Below, piece after piece: positions 1-9,243 of a stretch of 34,208 nt of DNA. The stretch is from Chara braunii (taxonomy: Eukaryota > Streptophyta > Charophyceae > Charales > Characeae). Made by a program: the position numbers and the translations under genes. The first letter of the stretch is position 1; every line of letters begins with the position of its first letter. Location: NCBI GenBank assembly GCA_003427395.1, contig BFEA01000387.1, forward strand, positions 1,300,862-1,335,069, in the 5' to 3' direction. Under the pieces are notes generated by a model. That model was given only the letters and a program-made list of their open reading frames with translations, did not search any database and was not told where the DNA came from.

Positions 1-435
1 GTTTTTTTTTTTTTTTTTTTTTGGGGGGGGGGGTCCGCCTTTGGCCCGAACGGCCGAACGCATCCCCAAGAGGTCCCATACGTTCGGGCGTTCGGCCCAT
101 CCCGAACGCTGGTTTTAGTACTTAAAAAAAAAAAAGAAAAAAAAAAAAAAGGGCGATGGCCTTGAGGTATTATCATCGGACTAACCACCCTTGGTAAATT
201 CAATGTTGTGTCTAATCTGACATCGGGTGGCCTTTTCAGCCAAGGGTGGCCTTGATTGCCTTCAGGGAACCCCCTATGGGGGACACTGGCCAGGGGACAG
301 CCGGTAGCAGAGGGACCGAGCATCATCTGAGTGGCCAGTCGCTGTGCCTCCCCGATTACCCCTCCCCCTATGAACATCAGCAGAGACTGCTTTTTAACGC
401 TAATTGGTGGGACCAACGGGCTATCTCTGGGTGGC
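1..435. other. Low-complexity left edge, no gene
   Basis: The window opens with a run of about 21 T followed by 12 G, then a short GC-rich patch made of repeated CGAAC/GTTCGG units. One perfect 7-bp stem is visible (CGTTCGG at 89-95 with CCGAACG at 102-108). A 30-base A-rich tract follows near 121-150. The rest to 435 has no convincing coding frame. The homopolymers may be assembly-edge artefacts or old poly(A)/poly(T) tails. Confidence 0.6.
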
Positions 436-611
436 GGGCGCCAAGCATGCCCAGGAAGGTACATGAGGCCAATGGGGATTGAACCCAAGACCTCCTGAAT
501 GCCACTTGCGTGCCTTACCGACTGGGCGCCAAGCATGCCCAGGAAGGTACATGAGGCCAATGGGGATTGAACCCAAGACCTCCTGAATGCCACTTGCGTG
601 CCTTACCAACT
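436..611. repeat. 88-bp tandem duplication of a tRNA-like sequence
   Basis: The block starting GGGCGCCAAGCATGCCC at 436 recurs at 524, giving a period of 88 bp. The two copies are almost identical over the unit, and the first copy is cut where the second begins (the 5' part of the tRNA-like sequence is missing from it). This is a recent local duplication of the right-hand tRNA-like unit, read on the minus strand. Confidence 0.85.
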
Positions 612-626
612 GAGCTAGGCCGCTGG
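553..626 (-). repeat. tRNA-like (SINE-type) sequence
   Basis: On the minus strand the sequence contains TAGCTCAGTTGG, which fits the tRNA/Pol III A box. About 40 nt later comes GGTTCAATCCCC, close to the B box. A T-arm of four base pairs with a 7-nt loop (TTCAATC) can be drawn, and GGCC at both ends could form part of an acceptor stem. The D and anticodon arms do not fold well, so it is more likely a tRNA-derived SINE or tRNA pseudogene than a working tRNA. Confidence 0.55.
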
Positions 627-1014
627 ATTGTTGTACATCTTTGAAAGATCTAAAACCCTATATTTTTTATTTGTTTTTCTTTTTTTGTTTTAGCCCTTAA
701 AAAATCTTTGTGAAACCCAAAAAAAAAAACTCTCATTTCATTTTTGCTTTTGTTTTTTTTCATTGTGTTTATATTCTGGATTTTTAAAAAATATACTCAA
801 ACATCAAAAAATAAAAATAAAAATATAGGGTTGTAGTCCTCGAAAAGACCTCCAATCCCATATTTTTTTATTTTTTTTTTGGATTATGTTTAGGCCAGGA
901 AAAAAATCATTGCGGACCCCGTTTATTCGCTTCTAACGCGCGTTTCAACAGGATTCGACGCGAATTCAACGCGGAACCCGCGTTGAATCGAAAATCGGAC
1001 ACATAGCGCCCAGG
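627..1014. other. AT-rich spacer without genes
   Basis: This stretch is dominated by A and T runs up to about 900, followed by a GC-richer tail next to the LTR of element A. No coding frame is supported. The tail contains a perfect hairpin, listed separately. Confidence 0.6.
964..988. other. Perfect 11-bp hairpin beside LTR of element A
   Basis: ATTCAACGCGG (964-974) pairs exactly with CCGCGTTGAAT (978-988) around a 3-nt loop AAC. It lies 26 bp outside the LTR edge. Its function is unknown. Confidence 0.7.
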
Positions 1015-1559
1015 TGAGATCTCCACCGATGCAGGTATGGCCTTTGCACCGTTCTCTACCTACACCTCTACCGCTAGCATAGCGCTCTCGCGCTGCTCCA
1101 GCAATATGTCGCCCAGGAAGTGAGCTAATCGACTGTGTGCCTGCCCTGGCCTGGCCCAGCTATAAGTATCGCTGGGCCTTGCGGGTGTGCCTCCCGTGTG
1201 CCTCTGGTCTTAGCCCAAAACGTGGCTTGCCTGCGTCCCTACCGGGCGTCCAGGCCCTCCCTGCTGATGCAGCAGGGAGTGTCCGCAACTGGACAAAAAC
1301 GGACCTGGCCCGAAAGGGCCTGCCTGCTAACGTACAAGGCCCAAAACGTGGCCTTTGTCCGAACGGACCAAAAGTCTGTTCAGATGAACTGCAAGTCCGA
1401 AACGGCGCCTGAGCAGACAAAAATAGGACAGCAAATCCTGCGGCCCTAAGGCCGACCGTGGGCCTCTAGGGCGCATGTCTGAACGGTGTGCGTCCTAGGG
1501 TGCCCCAGCAACCGTCGGGCCCCCAAAATGGGGCCTGTGTGCAGGCTCAACATGTAACA
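1015..1559 (-). repeat. 3' LTR of element A
   Basis: This matches 11747-12307 in the same orientation with many substitutions and small indels. Read on the minus strand it begins TGTTACATG and ends near GGAGATCTCA, so it has TG..CA ends. The similarity continues a few bases further (CCTGG), so the outer edge is uncertain by about 5 bp. It holds two strong hairpins: CTCCCTGCTG/CAGCAGGGAG (1257-1279) and GGCCC-GAAA-GGGCC (1307-1320). A TATAAGTA motif at 1161 lies on the plus strand between CCCAGC and GCTGGG. Confidence 0.8.
1257..1279. other. LTR hairpin, 10-bp perfect stem
   Basis: CTCCCTGCTG and CAGCAGGGAG are perfectly complementary around the loop ATG. The same hairpin is intact in the other LTR at 11985-12007. 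It could act in RNA dimerisation, 3'-end formation or stability; the sequence alone does not decide. Confidence 0.75.
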
Positions 1560-1572
1560 CCCCCCCCTTCTT
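1560..1572 (-). promoter_or_regulatory. Polypurine tract of element A
   Basis: On the minus strand AAGAAGGGGGGGG stands directly before the TGTTACATG start of the 3' LTR. This is the expected place and composition for the plus-strand DNA primer of an LTR retrotransposon, and it confirms the orientation. Confidence 0.8.
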
Positions 1573-2335
1573 ATGAAGTCAAGCCGGGTCGAGGGCGAAG
1601 CTGGCGATCCGATGGTGGAACCTGGACATGAGTACGGCGTGAAGCAGAAGGTACCGCTTGCCTTGTTATTTGCATTCGTAACGTGCGAGGACATAAGAGG
1701 GTTGTGGCCTCAAGTTCCGCACGGGTCAACCAACGGTCAGCCTTATGGCTACAATAAGAAAAGTGTACTAAGTACTCCATCGGCTTGGTGCCGTAACGCC
1801 GCTGCAAAATGATGTCGCTTACCTCCTGAAAACCGTCCATGGAGGGTAGGTCTTGCGCTCGCCTCCCCGGAAAGTCGTCGCATTCCGCCGAAACGAAAAG
1901 AGCCAACTTTGAACAATGAAAGACCGGGTAGACCGGCACGTGGGCCGGCACCTGAATGACAAATGATGGTCCTTTGGGTGCGTCACCAGCGGGTGCCACC
2001 ATGCGCCAAGCCCCCATCCATTTTGGAAGGAGCTTGAGAGAGATATCCTGTTCGGGGCTGAATTCCGCGGCGGAGACCCAAACAAGGTCGCCGGCGCGGA
2101 ACAGACAAGGAAGACGCTGATGATTGGCCTGACGGCTCATGCGTTGTTGCGTCTTCGACATCTGGTCGCATGCCTTGACAAGGAGCTCTTGCATCCGTCG
2201 AATGAAAATAAGGTGGTCGTCGCTCTCGGTCGCCCGTGGCATGATAGTATCCAACGGCGATGTGACCGATGAGCCATGCTCGAACTCAAAAGGCAACATC
2301 CCGATAGTCGGATGAATGGACGAGTTGTAAGCCAA
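1571..2335 (-). pseudogene. Element A integrase C-terminus and chromodomain
   Basis: This open frame of about 250 residues starts inside the integrase catalytic domain (the segment with YNSSIHPTIG) and runs into the integrase C-terminal region, where LFRAGDLVWV and PVYPVFHCSKL are typical gypsy GPY/F-type motifs. The last quarter contains MEYLVHFSYCSHKADRWLTR, a divergent chromodomain with the aromatic and WLTR positions recognisable. Such domains guide integration to particular chromatin. The frame ends almost at the polypurine tract. It is separated from the upstream integrase core by frameshifts, so it is not a separate gene. The family assignment is well supported; activity is not. Confidence 0.85.
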
Positions 2336-3376
2336 CTTGACGTCTGGCAGCCGCTCAACCCAATCCTTTTGGTCAGGACAGATAAGACTGAAAAGAACCT
2401 ATGCGGTTGATGCGCCCTCTCCATTTGGCCATCAGTTTGTGGGTGGTGAGCCGAACTCGGCTTGAGAGATGAGCCCCATCGTTTGATGAGTGCCAACCAA
2501 CATGAACCGAGTGTCGCGGTCGCAAACGATCTCCTTGGGGTAACCCTTGGTACTAATCCAACTGGTGTGAAGGACCTTGGCCAACTCCAGTGCCTTGGCG
2601 TGATAGAGACAAAGAAAAAACATGGCGAACTTGGTGAGTCGATCGACCACCGTGAGAATCCCATCCACACTGGTTTTGTGCTTGGGGAACGGCCCAGTGA
2701 TGTCCATGGCAAACGATTCCTGTCGTCCTGAGGGGACCGGTAATGGTCGCAACTCGTCGAACGGACGATGATTGCGGGATTTGCAATGCCAGCAAGCCTT
2801 GCATGACTCACAATAGCATGTGACGTCGCTGAGAAGGTCGGGCCACCAAAAGCGTTCGCGAAGTCGGCCAACCGTACGATTGACTCCAAAGTGTCCGGTG
2901 GCAGCGGCGGCGTGGAACTGGCCAAGAAGCCGCGTACGCAAGTGTCGATCACTTGGCACACAAAGAAGATCCTTCCCCCATGAGTGGACTAGCAAATAGC
3001 CCTCTTGGATCCGATAATGTGATGGCCCCAGATTTGGAGAGGGGCAATTCGCGTACTTGTCGCGAAACTCAAGGTTGACTTGATAGCCGCGGATGAAACT
3101 GTCCCGCAAGTCGTCGTCAATCTTGAACGTCGAGTAGATCGCGGCACAAAGGTCCGGACGTTGTGAAAGTGCGTCCGCAAAACGGTTTGACTTTCCCGGG
3201 ATGTGATCGGGGAAGAAGTCAAACTGGTCAATGAAAGCCACCCAACGGGCGATGGTACTATTGACCGTGTCTTGGGTCTTATAGAAGACCAACAGATTGT
3301 TATCCCTTGACCATAAGAATTGACTTCGACCGAGAAGAAAATGTCGCCACCGCTTAAGCATGTGTACAAAGACCAA
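2336..3376 (-). pseudogene. Element A RNase H tail and integrase core
   Basis: In order, the frame shows the end of RNase H and the connection (RWRHFLLGR, then GKSNRFADALSQRP), the integrase zinc-binding domain (HAAAATGHFG followed by CESCKACWHC, an HHCC pattern), and the catalytic core with the first Asp in AMDITGPFP and the second in IVCDRDTRF. The catalytic Glu lies in the following segment HHPQTDGQMERAHQ, which is in another frame (near 2400-2460), so at least one frameshift splits the core. The downstream chromodomain part is in yet another frame. All catalytic motifs are visible, but the protein cannot be made whole. Confidence 0.85.
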
Positions 3377-3382
3377 TAACTC

Positions 3383-4138
3383 CTATGCGTCATCAATTGA
3401 ATGCACGGCAAGCACTTTCTTACTGAAGTACTCGATAGGGTGCCAGTCCACGCCATTGTGTTGCTCGAGGACGACACCAATGCCATAGCCGGACGCATCG
3501 GTAGTGACGCGCGTCGGCAAAAATGGGTCGTAGATGCGTAAAACCTCCGCGGATAGCAAGGCGGGGGCCAAAAAGGAAGCCTGCGCATCGTCATCGAAGA
3601 CAAACGGTAGGTCCTCGCATTGAAGCCTGGTCAAATTAGCCGCGATCTTCGAATACCCTTTGATAAAGCGTTGATAGTAGCCGGCTAGGTCGAGAAACGA
3701 ACGGACGTCCATGACATTCTTCGGTTCCGACCACTCTTGGACGACTTGAATCTTGTCCGATAACGAACTAATGCCCTCCGGTGTGACAAAATGGTCCAAA
3801 TACTCTAACTCTTGACGTACGAACTCGCACTTGTCGCGGTCCGCTTTGTACTTGGCGCGACGGAGCGTCTCCAACACACGATCCAAGAAGGTCCAGCTAT
3901 ATACAGGAATGTCGTCCAAGTAGACCAGCACAAACTGGTCCAACATCGCGCGAAACTTGTTGGTCATTGTCGCTTGGAAGGTCGTTGGGCCATTGGTGAG
4001 GCCTAAAGGCATGACAATCCAATCAAAATGCTCATACCACGTCTTGAACGCGGATTTGTAGCGATCTTGCGGGCGTATCAGAATCTGATGATAGCCCGAC
4101 TGCAAGTCCAACTTGGAAAAATACTTTGCACTGCCCAA
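3383..4138 (-). pseudogene. Element A reverse transcriptase and RNase H
   Basis: The frame covers RT from YFSKLDLQSGYHQI through IVMPLGLTNGPTTFQ to the active site VLVYLDDIPVYS, then the RT thumb (VRSFLDLAGYYQRFIKGYSK) and the start of RNase H with the first catalytic Asp in VTTDASGYGIGVVLEQH. The YLDD box is intact. The frame stops after HSIDDA, in the RNase H domain, and resumes in a different frame at 3376. RT copies the element RNA to cDNA in the particle, and RNase H removes the template. The domain assignment is secure from these motifs. Confidence 0.9.
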
Positions 4139-4595
4139 ACGCTCAAGAAGATTGTCAATACAAGGAAGAGGTCCCGCGTTCTTGACGGTTTGCGCGTTGA
4201 GCTTGCGCTAAGCGAAGATCCTTGTTCTTCTTCCTTAGGAAAAGAGTTGGCGCACCGTATTGCGAGCTGCTAGGGCGGATCCAGCCCTTGTCCAACAAGT
4301 CATCGAGTTGCACGCGGAGAACCGCGAGCTCTTCCTCGCTCGTGCGGTAGATGCAACCTTTCGACGGCACGGCACCGGCGTCAAGTATGATCTCAAGGGA
4401 GATCAGCCGATCTCGCACCACACCGGTAGGAGACTTGAAGACGTCGACGAACTGGTCAAGCAACCGCACCACGTGGGGGTCTGAAGACAAGTCCGTAGGT
4501 GAGGATTCGGTCGCCGCAACGGTTCGTAGAAAACATAGGCCGATCTTGTCGGTCCGCTCGTAAGCACAAGTGGGGCGAAAAGACTTGGCCGTCAC
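4139..4595 (-). pseudogene. Element A reverse transcriptase N-terminal part
   Basis: The motifs KGCIYRTSEEEL, LRVQLDDLLDKGWIRPSSS and YGAPTLFLRKKNKDLRL are the conserved start of gypsy RT. Directly after KNKDLRL the frame is lost: several residues of the usual next block are missing, and the sequence continues one frame over with KLNAQTVKNAG and LLERLGSAKYFSKLD. This indicates a short deletion of roughly ten bases at about 4205 that shifts the frame. It is the N-terminal half of the RT whose palm lies at 3383-4138. Confidence 0.85.
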
Positions 4596-4601
4596 AACTT
4601 G

Positions 4602-5171
4602 TCACCAGATCGAAGGGTGCGGAAGAGGAATGGTACACGACACCTTGATACAAAAGGCATCGCGAACGGTAAGAGTCCGTCGATGGAAGTTGACCGTGTG
4701 GTCCGCACTTGTGAGCCAAGGCGTCCGTGTCCAAGACGTCAAATGTAACCAGCTCGCGTGCATGTGGTGCAAAATAGACTGGCATGGCTTCGATGTAGCG
4801 ATCAAGAAGTTGCATTTGACTGTCCGCCATCTTGACTGCTATAGGATGTGGCTTCCTTCGAACTTGTGTGTCGAGGCCGGCCCTTTATACAAAGGACTGG
4901 CTCATGAAATTGCGAGTCGTGCCGCTATCAAGCAAAGCGCTGCAGGATGCTTGCCCAACTAGGATGCGGACATAAAGGGGTGGTGCGTTGTTGTCATCGT
5001 ACCGCTGTGTGTAAAACTCACGGGCCACCTTGGTGACATATGCAAGGAGGTCCCCCACAGCAACTTCGCCATCCGTTGGCGAAGTTGGTGGTGCATAGAA
5101 GGACAAATACGTGTGGAGATGGGCGCATAGTGTTGCACATTGCAGTCCCGGTAAGCAGCCCGTCGAAGCCA
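4602..5171 (-). pseudogene. Element A aspartic protease and linker
   Basis: The retropepsin active-site motif is visible as CSALLDSGTTRNFMS (about 4885-4950), preceded by PLYVRILVG. Further downstream, in shifted frames, are YFAPHARELVTFDVLDT and TVNFHRRTLTVRD, which fit the protease C-terminus and the protease-RT linker. Protease would cut the Gag-Pol polyprotein. The catalytic DSG triad is intact, but frameshifts on both sides and the tandem duplication upstream break the reading frame. No separate start codon is expected, because the protease is part of Pol. Confidence 0.8.
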
Positions 5172-5383
5172 ACTAGGATGCGGACATAAAGGGGTGGTGC
5201 GTTGTTGTCATCGTACCGCTGCGTGTGAAACTCGCGGGCCACCTTGGTGATATATGCAACGAGGTCCCCCACAGCAACTTCGTCACTTGTCGACGAAGTT
5301 GGCGGTGCATAGAAGGACAAATACGTGTGGAGATGGGCGCATAGTGCTGCGCATTGCAGTCCCGGTAAGCGACCCGTCGAAGG
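4956..5383. repeat. 214-bp tandem duplication inside protease region
   Basis: The sequence starting CAACTAGGATGCGGACATAA at 4956 recurs at 5170, giving a period of 214 bp with few differences. Both copies encode the same stretch (for example LPGLQCA and YDDNNAPPLYVRILVG). Because 214 is not a multiple of three, the second copy throws Pol out of frame. Only the inner copy continues into the DSG motif. Confidence 0.88.
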
Positions 5384-5701
5384 GAGAGGAAGCCATGCAA
5401 AATTCGCGGGCGACAACGGGTCCAAGACCTCTACATTGAACTCGAGTGCCGAATCCCTTGAAGAACAACTTGAAGACAATAAAATGTCGTTGCTTCCCGA
5501 TGGAGATGAAACCGCGCACACACCTTGTCCTTGAGCGAGAGAACCCAACGATGGAATGAGCCAGACAGCATAATCCTCGAAAGAATCAAGAAGAGGACTT
5601 AAGACTTCCTCATGTGCCTTGGAACTAAGCGAGGTCGCTCGCGAAGCAACCGGTTCCGAAGGCGTCGAGAGTGCAGCCGTTTCACTCTCAATGGTGCTCA
5701 C
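5172..5701 (-). pseudogene. Element A Pol N-terminal segment
   Basis: A frame of about 175 residues follows the end of gag, overlapping its stop codon (TGA at 5700-5698) in another frame, as expected for a frameshift or re-initiation between gag and pol. It is rich in Ser and has no catalytic motif. Its C-terminal part repeats the pre-protease sequence found in the neighbouring tandem copy. There is no ATG at its start (the first in-frame candidate is GTG), so it is probably made as part of a Gag-Pol fusion in the intact ancestor. Confidence 0.65.
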
Positions 5702-7127
5702 TTTCCCGGAAGGGACTTTCCCTTGGCTTTCGTGGGACAGTCGGCGGTTTCATGTGCGTCGTTGTTGCACCACAAACAATAATGGTGTCTCATGCGGATC
5801 TTGTAGACGCCCTCCGAGAGATCGTAATGAAGGTGTTTGTGCCATCATCCCGGGCAGTTGCGAACGTGTCTCTCTCGTCTGATGAAGCAACCTCATTAGA
5901 ACTGGTCGGTGTTGTTGCAGCAACCACGACCAATTTCGGTCGATGCTGATCTCTGCACTCGCCTGCGGATGACAAACGACCAGCGTTGTGGGCCTCCGTG
6001 TTCCTCACAATAATCTGTGAGGCCTTGTTAAATAACAACTCGCTTGTGGTGAGCGTCTCCGTGACTTGCGTCAATGCATTCTGCAACGTCGGGCACGACC
6101 TCGTAATGAAGTAGTGTTAGATGCTTGTAAAGGTGATCAGCAAGTCAGGTGTGGATGCCAAGTGTTGGTACTCGGTCATCCAATCTCTGCTTGGCAAGGT
6201 GTTCTGATGAAACTTCTGCAACTTCTCCATTGCTTGGAGCTCGGGGGGTTCCACTTGGAACCGCTTGTGCCATGCTGCCTTGAGATCAGCCCAACTAAGC
6301 TTTGTATGCAGCGTGGAGACGGTGCATCGAGTGTGGGCAGCATATTGTCAAGCCATGCTTGACACGCGCCACCCCGACTGATGACATAAATAAGCATGTC
6401 GGTTGGGGTCGCTCAATTCGTACAAGTCCAAACGCAGGTTGAATTGGCGCCGCCATTGAACTAGCTCGGTCTTCGATGCATCGCAGAAGATCGAGATGCC
6501 ATCAAACTTGGTTCTGCGCTCGTGAGATGACGGGACTGAACTGACAGCTGATGCACAAATCTGCTGCTCCAACTGCTGGTTGGTCGCTTGCTGCTGCCGC
6601 ACCGTGTCCTTCAGGGTGCCCATGTCCGCCTCCAATTTGTTGACGCGGTCTGGAATGTTGGAGGGGCCAACGGCTGCTGCTGCAACAGGCCGGTGTTCCA
6701 GAATGTGAACGCGACCGAGCAATGTTTGCATGTGCTGGTCCAATGTGAGGATGCCCTCTTGCTGCGCCATGTAGTTAGCTACCAAGTCCATAATTCTCTT
6801 GATGACCACGAAAAAATTGCATACGGTCGCGGAGGAACCCTCCTCCTTGGCCGACGTGTCCCAGTCGGTGGCCAAGGTCAAGACTTCGACCTCCTCCTCA
6901 AATAATGCATTTCGGCGCGCTTGTCTTGCTTCATCTGCAGTCTTTCGTGCTGCATCGTCGTGTGCTTGCTGCTGTAATTCAGCAAGGTGATGTTGCTCCT
7001 CGACTTCCTTTTCTCTCTTCTCTTGAGCGCCAAGTGCCGCATCAGCTCTTTGCTTGAGCCCGAGCATCATGTCGGTCAGCCTGGCCTCGTAGTCTTCGTC
7101 GGACTCATTATCCTTGCGTTCCATCAT
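5698..7127 (-). pseudogene. Element A Gag (capsid and CCHC nucleocapsid)
   Basis: The start is the double ATG at 7127-7122 ([17 protein letters not shown]). An N-terminal coiled-coil-like, Glu/Gln/Ala-rich part of about 200 residues is followed by the capsid-like region TKFDGISIFCDASKTE, VQWRRQFNLRL and DPNRHAYL. After this the frame shifts; the continuation GGACQAWLDNML and LKAAWHKRFQVEP is in other frames (6397-6176 and around). The segment 6086-5790 ends the capsid, and 5791-5744 encodes the zinc knuckle YCLWCNNDAHETADCP, a perfect CX2CX4HX4C. Gag packages the element RNA into particles. At least two frameshifts inactivate it. Confidence 0.85.
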
Positions 7128-7855
7128 GGGGTTCTCTTTGTTCCAAAGGGAAATGGTGAATTCAGAATGTGTGTGGACTACAGCGGACTCAACAAGATCA
7201 TGAGGAAGTCTATTGAGCCTCTTCCTCGGATCGATGATTTGTTGGGATATGGTGCAGGGTTGCACTATTTTCAGTAATATCGACCTCAAATCTGGTTATC
7301 ACCAAATGAAAATGGCTGAAGGCGATGTCCACAAGACATCCATCAAGACCAGATATGGTACCTATGAGTACCTGATCATGCCATTCGGTCTTTGCAATGC
7401 CCCTGACACTTTCCAAACAGAGATGCATCACATCCTCAGGCTTTACTTGGACCGGTTTGTAGTTGTCTACCTGGATGACATCTTGGTATTCAGTTGAACA
7501 TGTCCAGGAGCATGCGCAAAATTTGGCTCTTGTCCTCCAGACTTTACATGATCACCAATAAAAGATTAATTGGGAGAAGTCTTTTTTTGCAGTAAACTTT
7601 GTTGTCTACCTGAGTCATGTCATTTCTCGAGAGAGGTTAGCTCACGAAGCAACGGAAGTTGCTGCTATTTAAGACTGGCCGCAGCCTTTAATAGTCTTTG
7701 ACGTTCGGTCTTTCATTGGTCTTGCTTCTTACTACAGAAAGTTCGGCAAGAACTTCTCTTCTATCGCAACACCTCTAACTGACCTTACCAAGAAAGACAA
7801 TCCCTTTCTTTGGACATCAGACTATCAGGAGGCATTCACACGTCTCAAGGAGGCC
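7128..7855 (+). pseudogene. Element B reverse transcriptase
   Basis: The RT fingers ([24 protein letters not shown]) are in one frame up to a stop at about 7277. The palm (NIDLKSGYHQMKMAEGD, YLIMPFGLCNAPDTFQ, VVVYLDDILVFS) follows in the next frame after a one-base shift. After the YLDD box another break occurs at about 7497. The thumb region is then seen as DVRSFIGLASYYRKFGKN, again with in-frame stops between. YLDD is intact. The large number of breaks shows an old, inactive copy. Confidence 0.88.
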
Positions 7856-8431
7856 TTGATTTGTGTTCCTGTACTGAAGCTACCTGATCCTACCTTGCCT
7901 TTTGTGCTAACCACTGATGCTAGTCAGTATGGTATAGGAGCGGTACTTCGACAGGATAATGGGAATGGTCTGCAGCCTGTTGAATACACGAGCAAAAAGA
8001 TCAAAGCCAAGAAGTTGCAGGACTCTACCTATGAGGAGTTGTATGCCCTTGTGTCAGCGCTCAAGCATTGGAGGCACTATCTCCTGGGAAGGCACTTCAA
8101 GATCTTTTCTGATCACTCCACACTTCAATGGATGAAGTCTCCGGGAGAGCTGAATGACAAGCTTGCCCGCTATATTCAGTTCATTGACATGTTTGACTTT
8201 GAACTCAAACACAAGAAGGGCTGCTATAATGAAGTACCAAATGCCCTTTCTCGTAGACCTGACGCGCTCTTCCTGATCTCCTTCACTCATTCCTTTGGGG
8301 AGAAGACTTGTCAGACCATTTCCTGTTTGCTGCCACATGACCCTATTTTTGGGCCGATCTTGAAGAATCTGCAGGCCAATCCAACATCTGAACCCAGATA
8401 TACTCTGGTTTCAGACCTGGTTGCAATCTGA
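7856..8431 (+). pseudogene. Element B RNase H
   Basis: This 191-residue open stretch is the best-kept part of element B. It has the catalytic positions of Ty3/gypsy RNase H: Asp in LTTDASQYGIGAVLRQD, Glu in STYEELYALVSALKHWRHYL and Asp in KIFSDHSTLQWM. It ends in the connection NEVPNALSRRPDALF. It is part of Pol and not a separate gene; the ATG at its start is incidental. A stop at 8429-8431 precedes a non-coding-looking gap of about 120 bp before integrase. Confidence 0.88.
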
Positions 8432-8552
8432 GTGGCGTGACGAGTGGAAGGGTTGAGTTATCCTGGCGGTGGACGCCAAGGTATGCTGAGAAGGAGATGA
8501 CGACACCATGATAGTAAAGCTCATGTTATCTTCTTCATGAATAATTGCCTTT

Positions 8553-9239
8553 TTGTGTAATCAATTTTCTCAGGAACGTATGTGCATTCCCCAAAATCGC
8601 AAGCTGAGAACACTCTTTATGTTAGTGTGTCATGATGCTCGTGGTCATTTTGGGGCCCTCAAATCCTATGCAGCCCTGTTGCAGAGGTTCTTCTGGACCT
8701 ACTGCACTATGTCGAAACCTGTGAGTTATGCCAAAGGAACAAGGTCGTATGCATGCTCAAACCACTTCCCATCCCTGAGGCACCTGCACGGTCTGTATTT
8801 ATTGACTTTACAGATTTGGGCAGGACCACTCCCAGTGGTATGTGTCAGGTAATAATGGTTTGTGTGGATAGGTTCTCCAAGTATGCGGAATTCATCCCTT
8901 TGCCAGGAGAAGCCAGAGTGCTTGCCATGCAGGTAGCATTTGCTGACAGGTGGGTTTCACATCATGGACCACCCACCTGATCGCGATCCCCGTTTCCGCA
9001 GCAATGAATGGCAGTCCTATTGCAAGGACTACCTACATTCACGCTTGGATATGACATCTGGTCGTCATCCTGAAGCCAATGGACAGGCTGAAGTGATGAA
9101 CCAAATCCTATTTCAGCTGCTACGTCCTGTGATCAGTCTAGATCAGCAGGGCCGGGATCTGCATTTGGGTCGTGCACAACTAGTGTATAACACGTCTGTA
9201 CAATCCTCCGCTGGTTTCACACCCTACCAATTACACTAG
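8553..9239 (+). pseudogene. Element B integrase zinc and catalytic core
   Basis: The zinc-binding domain is recognisable (CHDARGHFGALKSY, then a disrupted Cys pair), followed in another frame by the core with the first Asp region SVFIDFTDLGRTTPSG, VCVDRFSKYAEF, the second Asp in DRDPRFRSNEWQS and the Glu in HPEANGQAEVMNQ. The last segment (LVYNTSVQSSAGFTPY) leads to a stop at 9237-9239. There are at least two frameshifts, around 8750-8850 and 8950-8980. Integrase would insert the cDNA into the genome. Confidence 0.85.
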
Positions 9240-9243
9240 GGTC

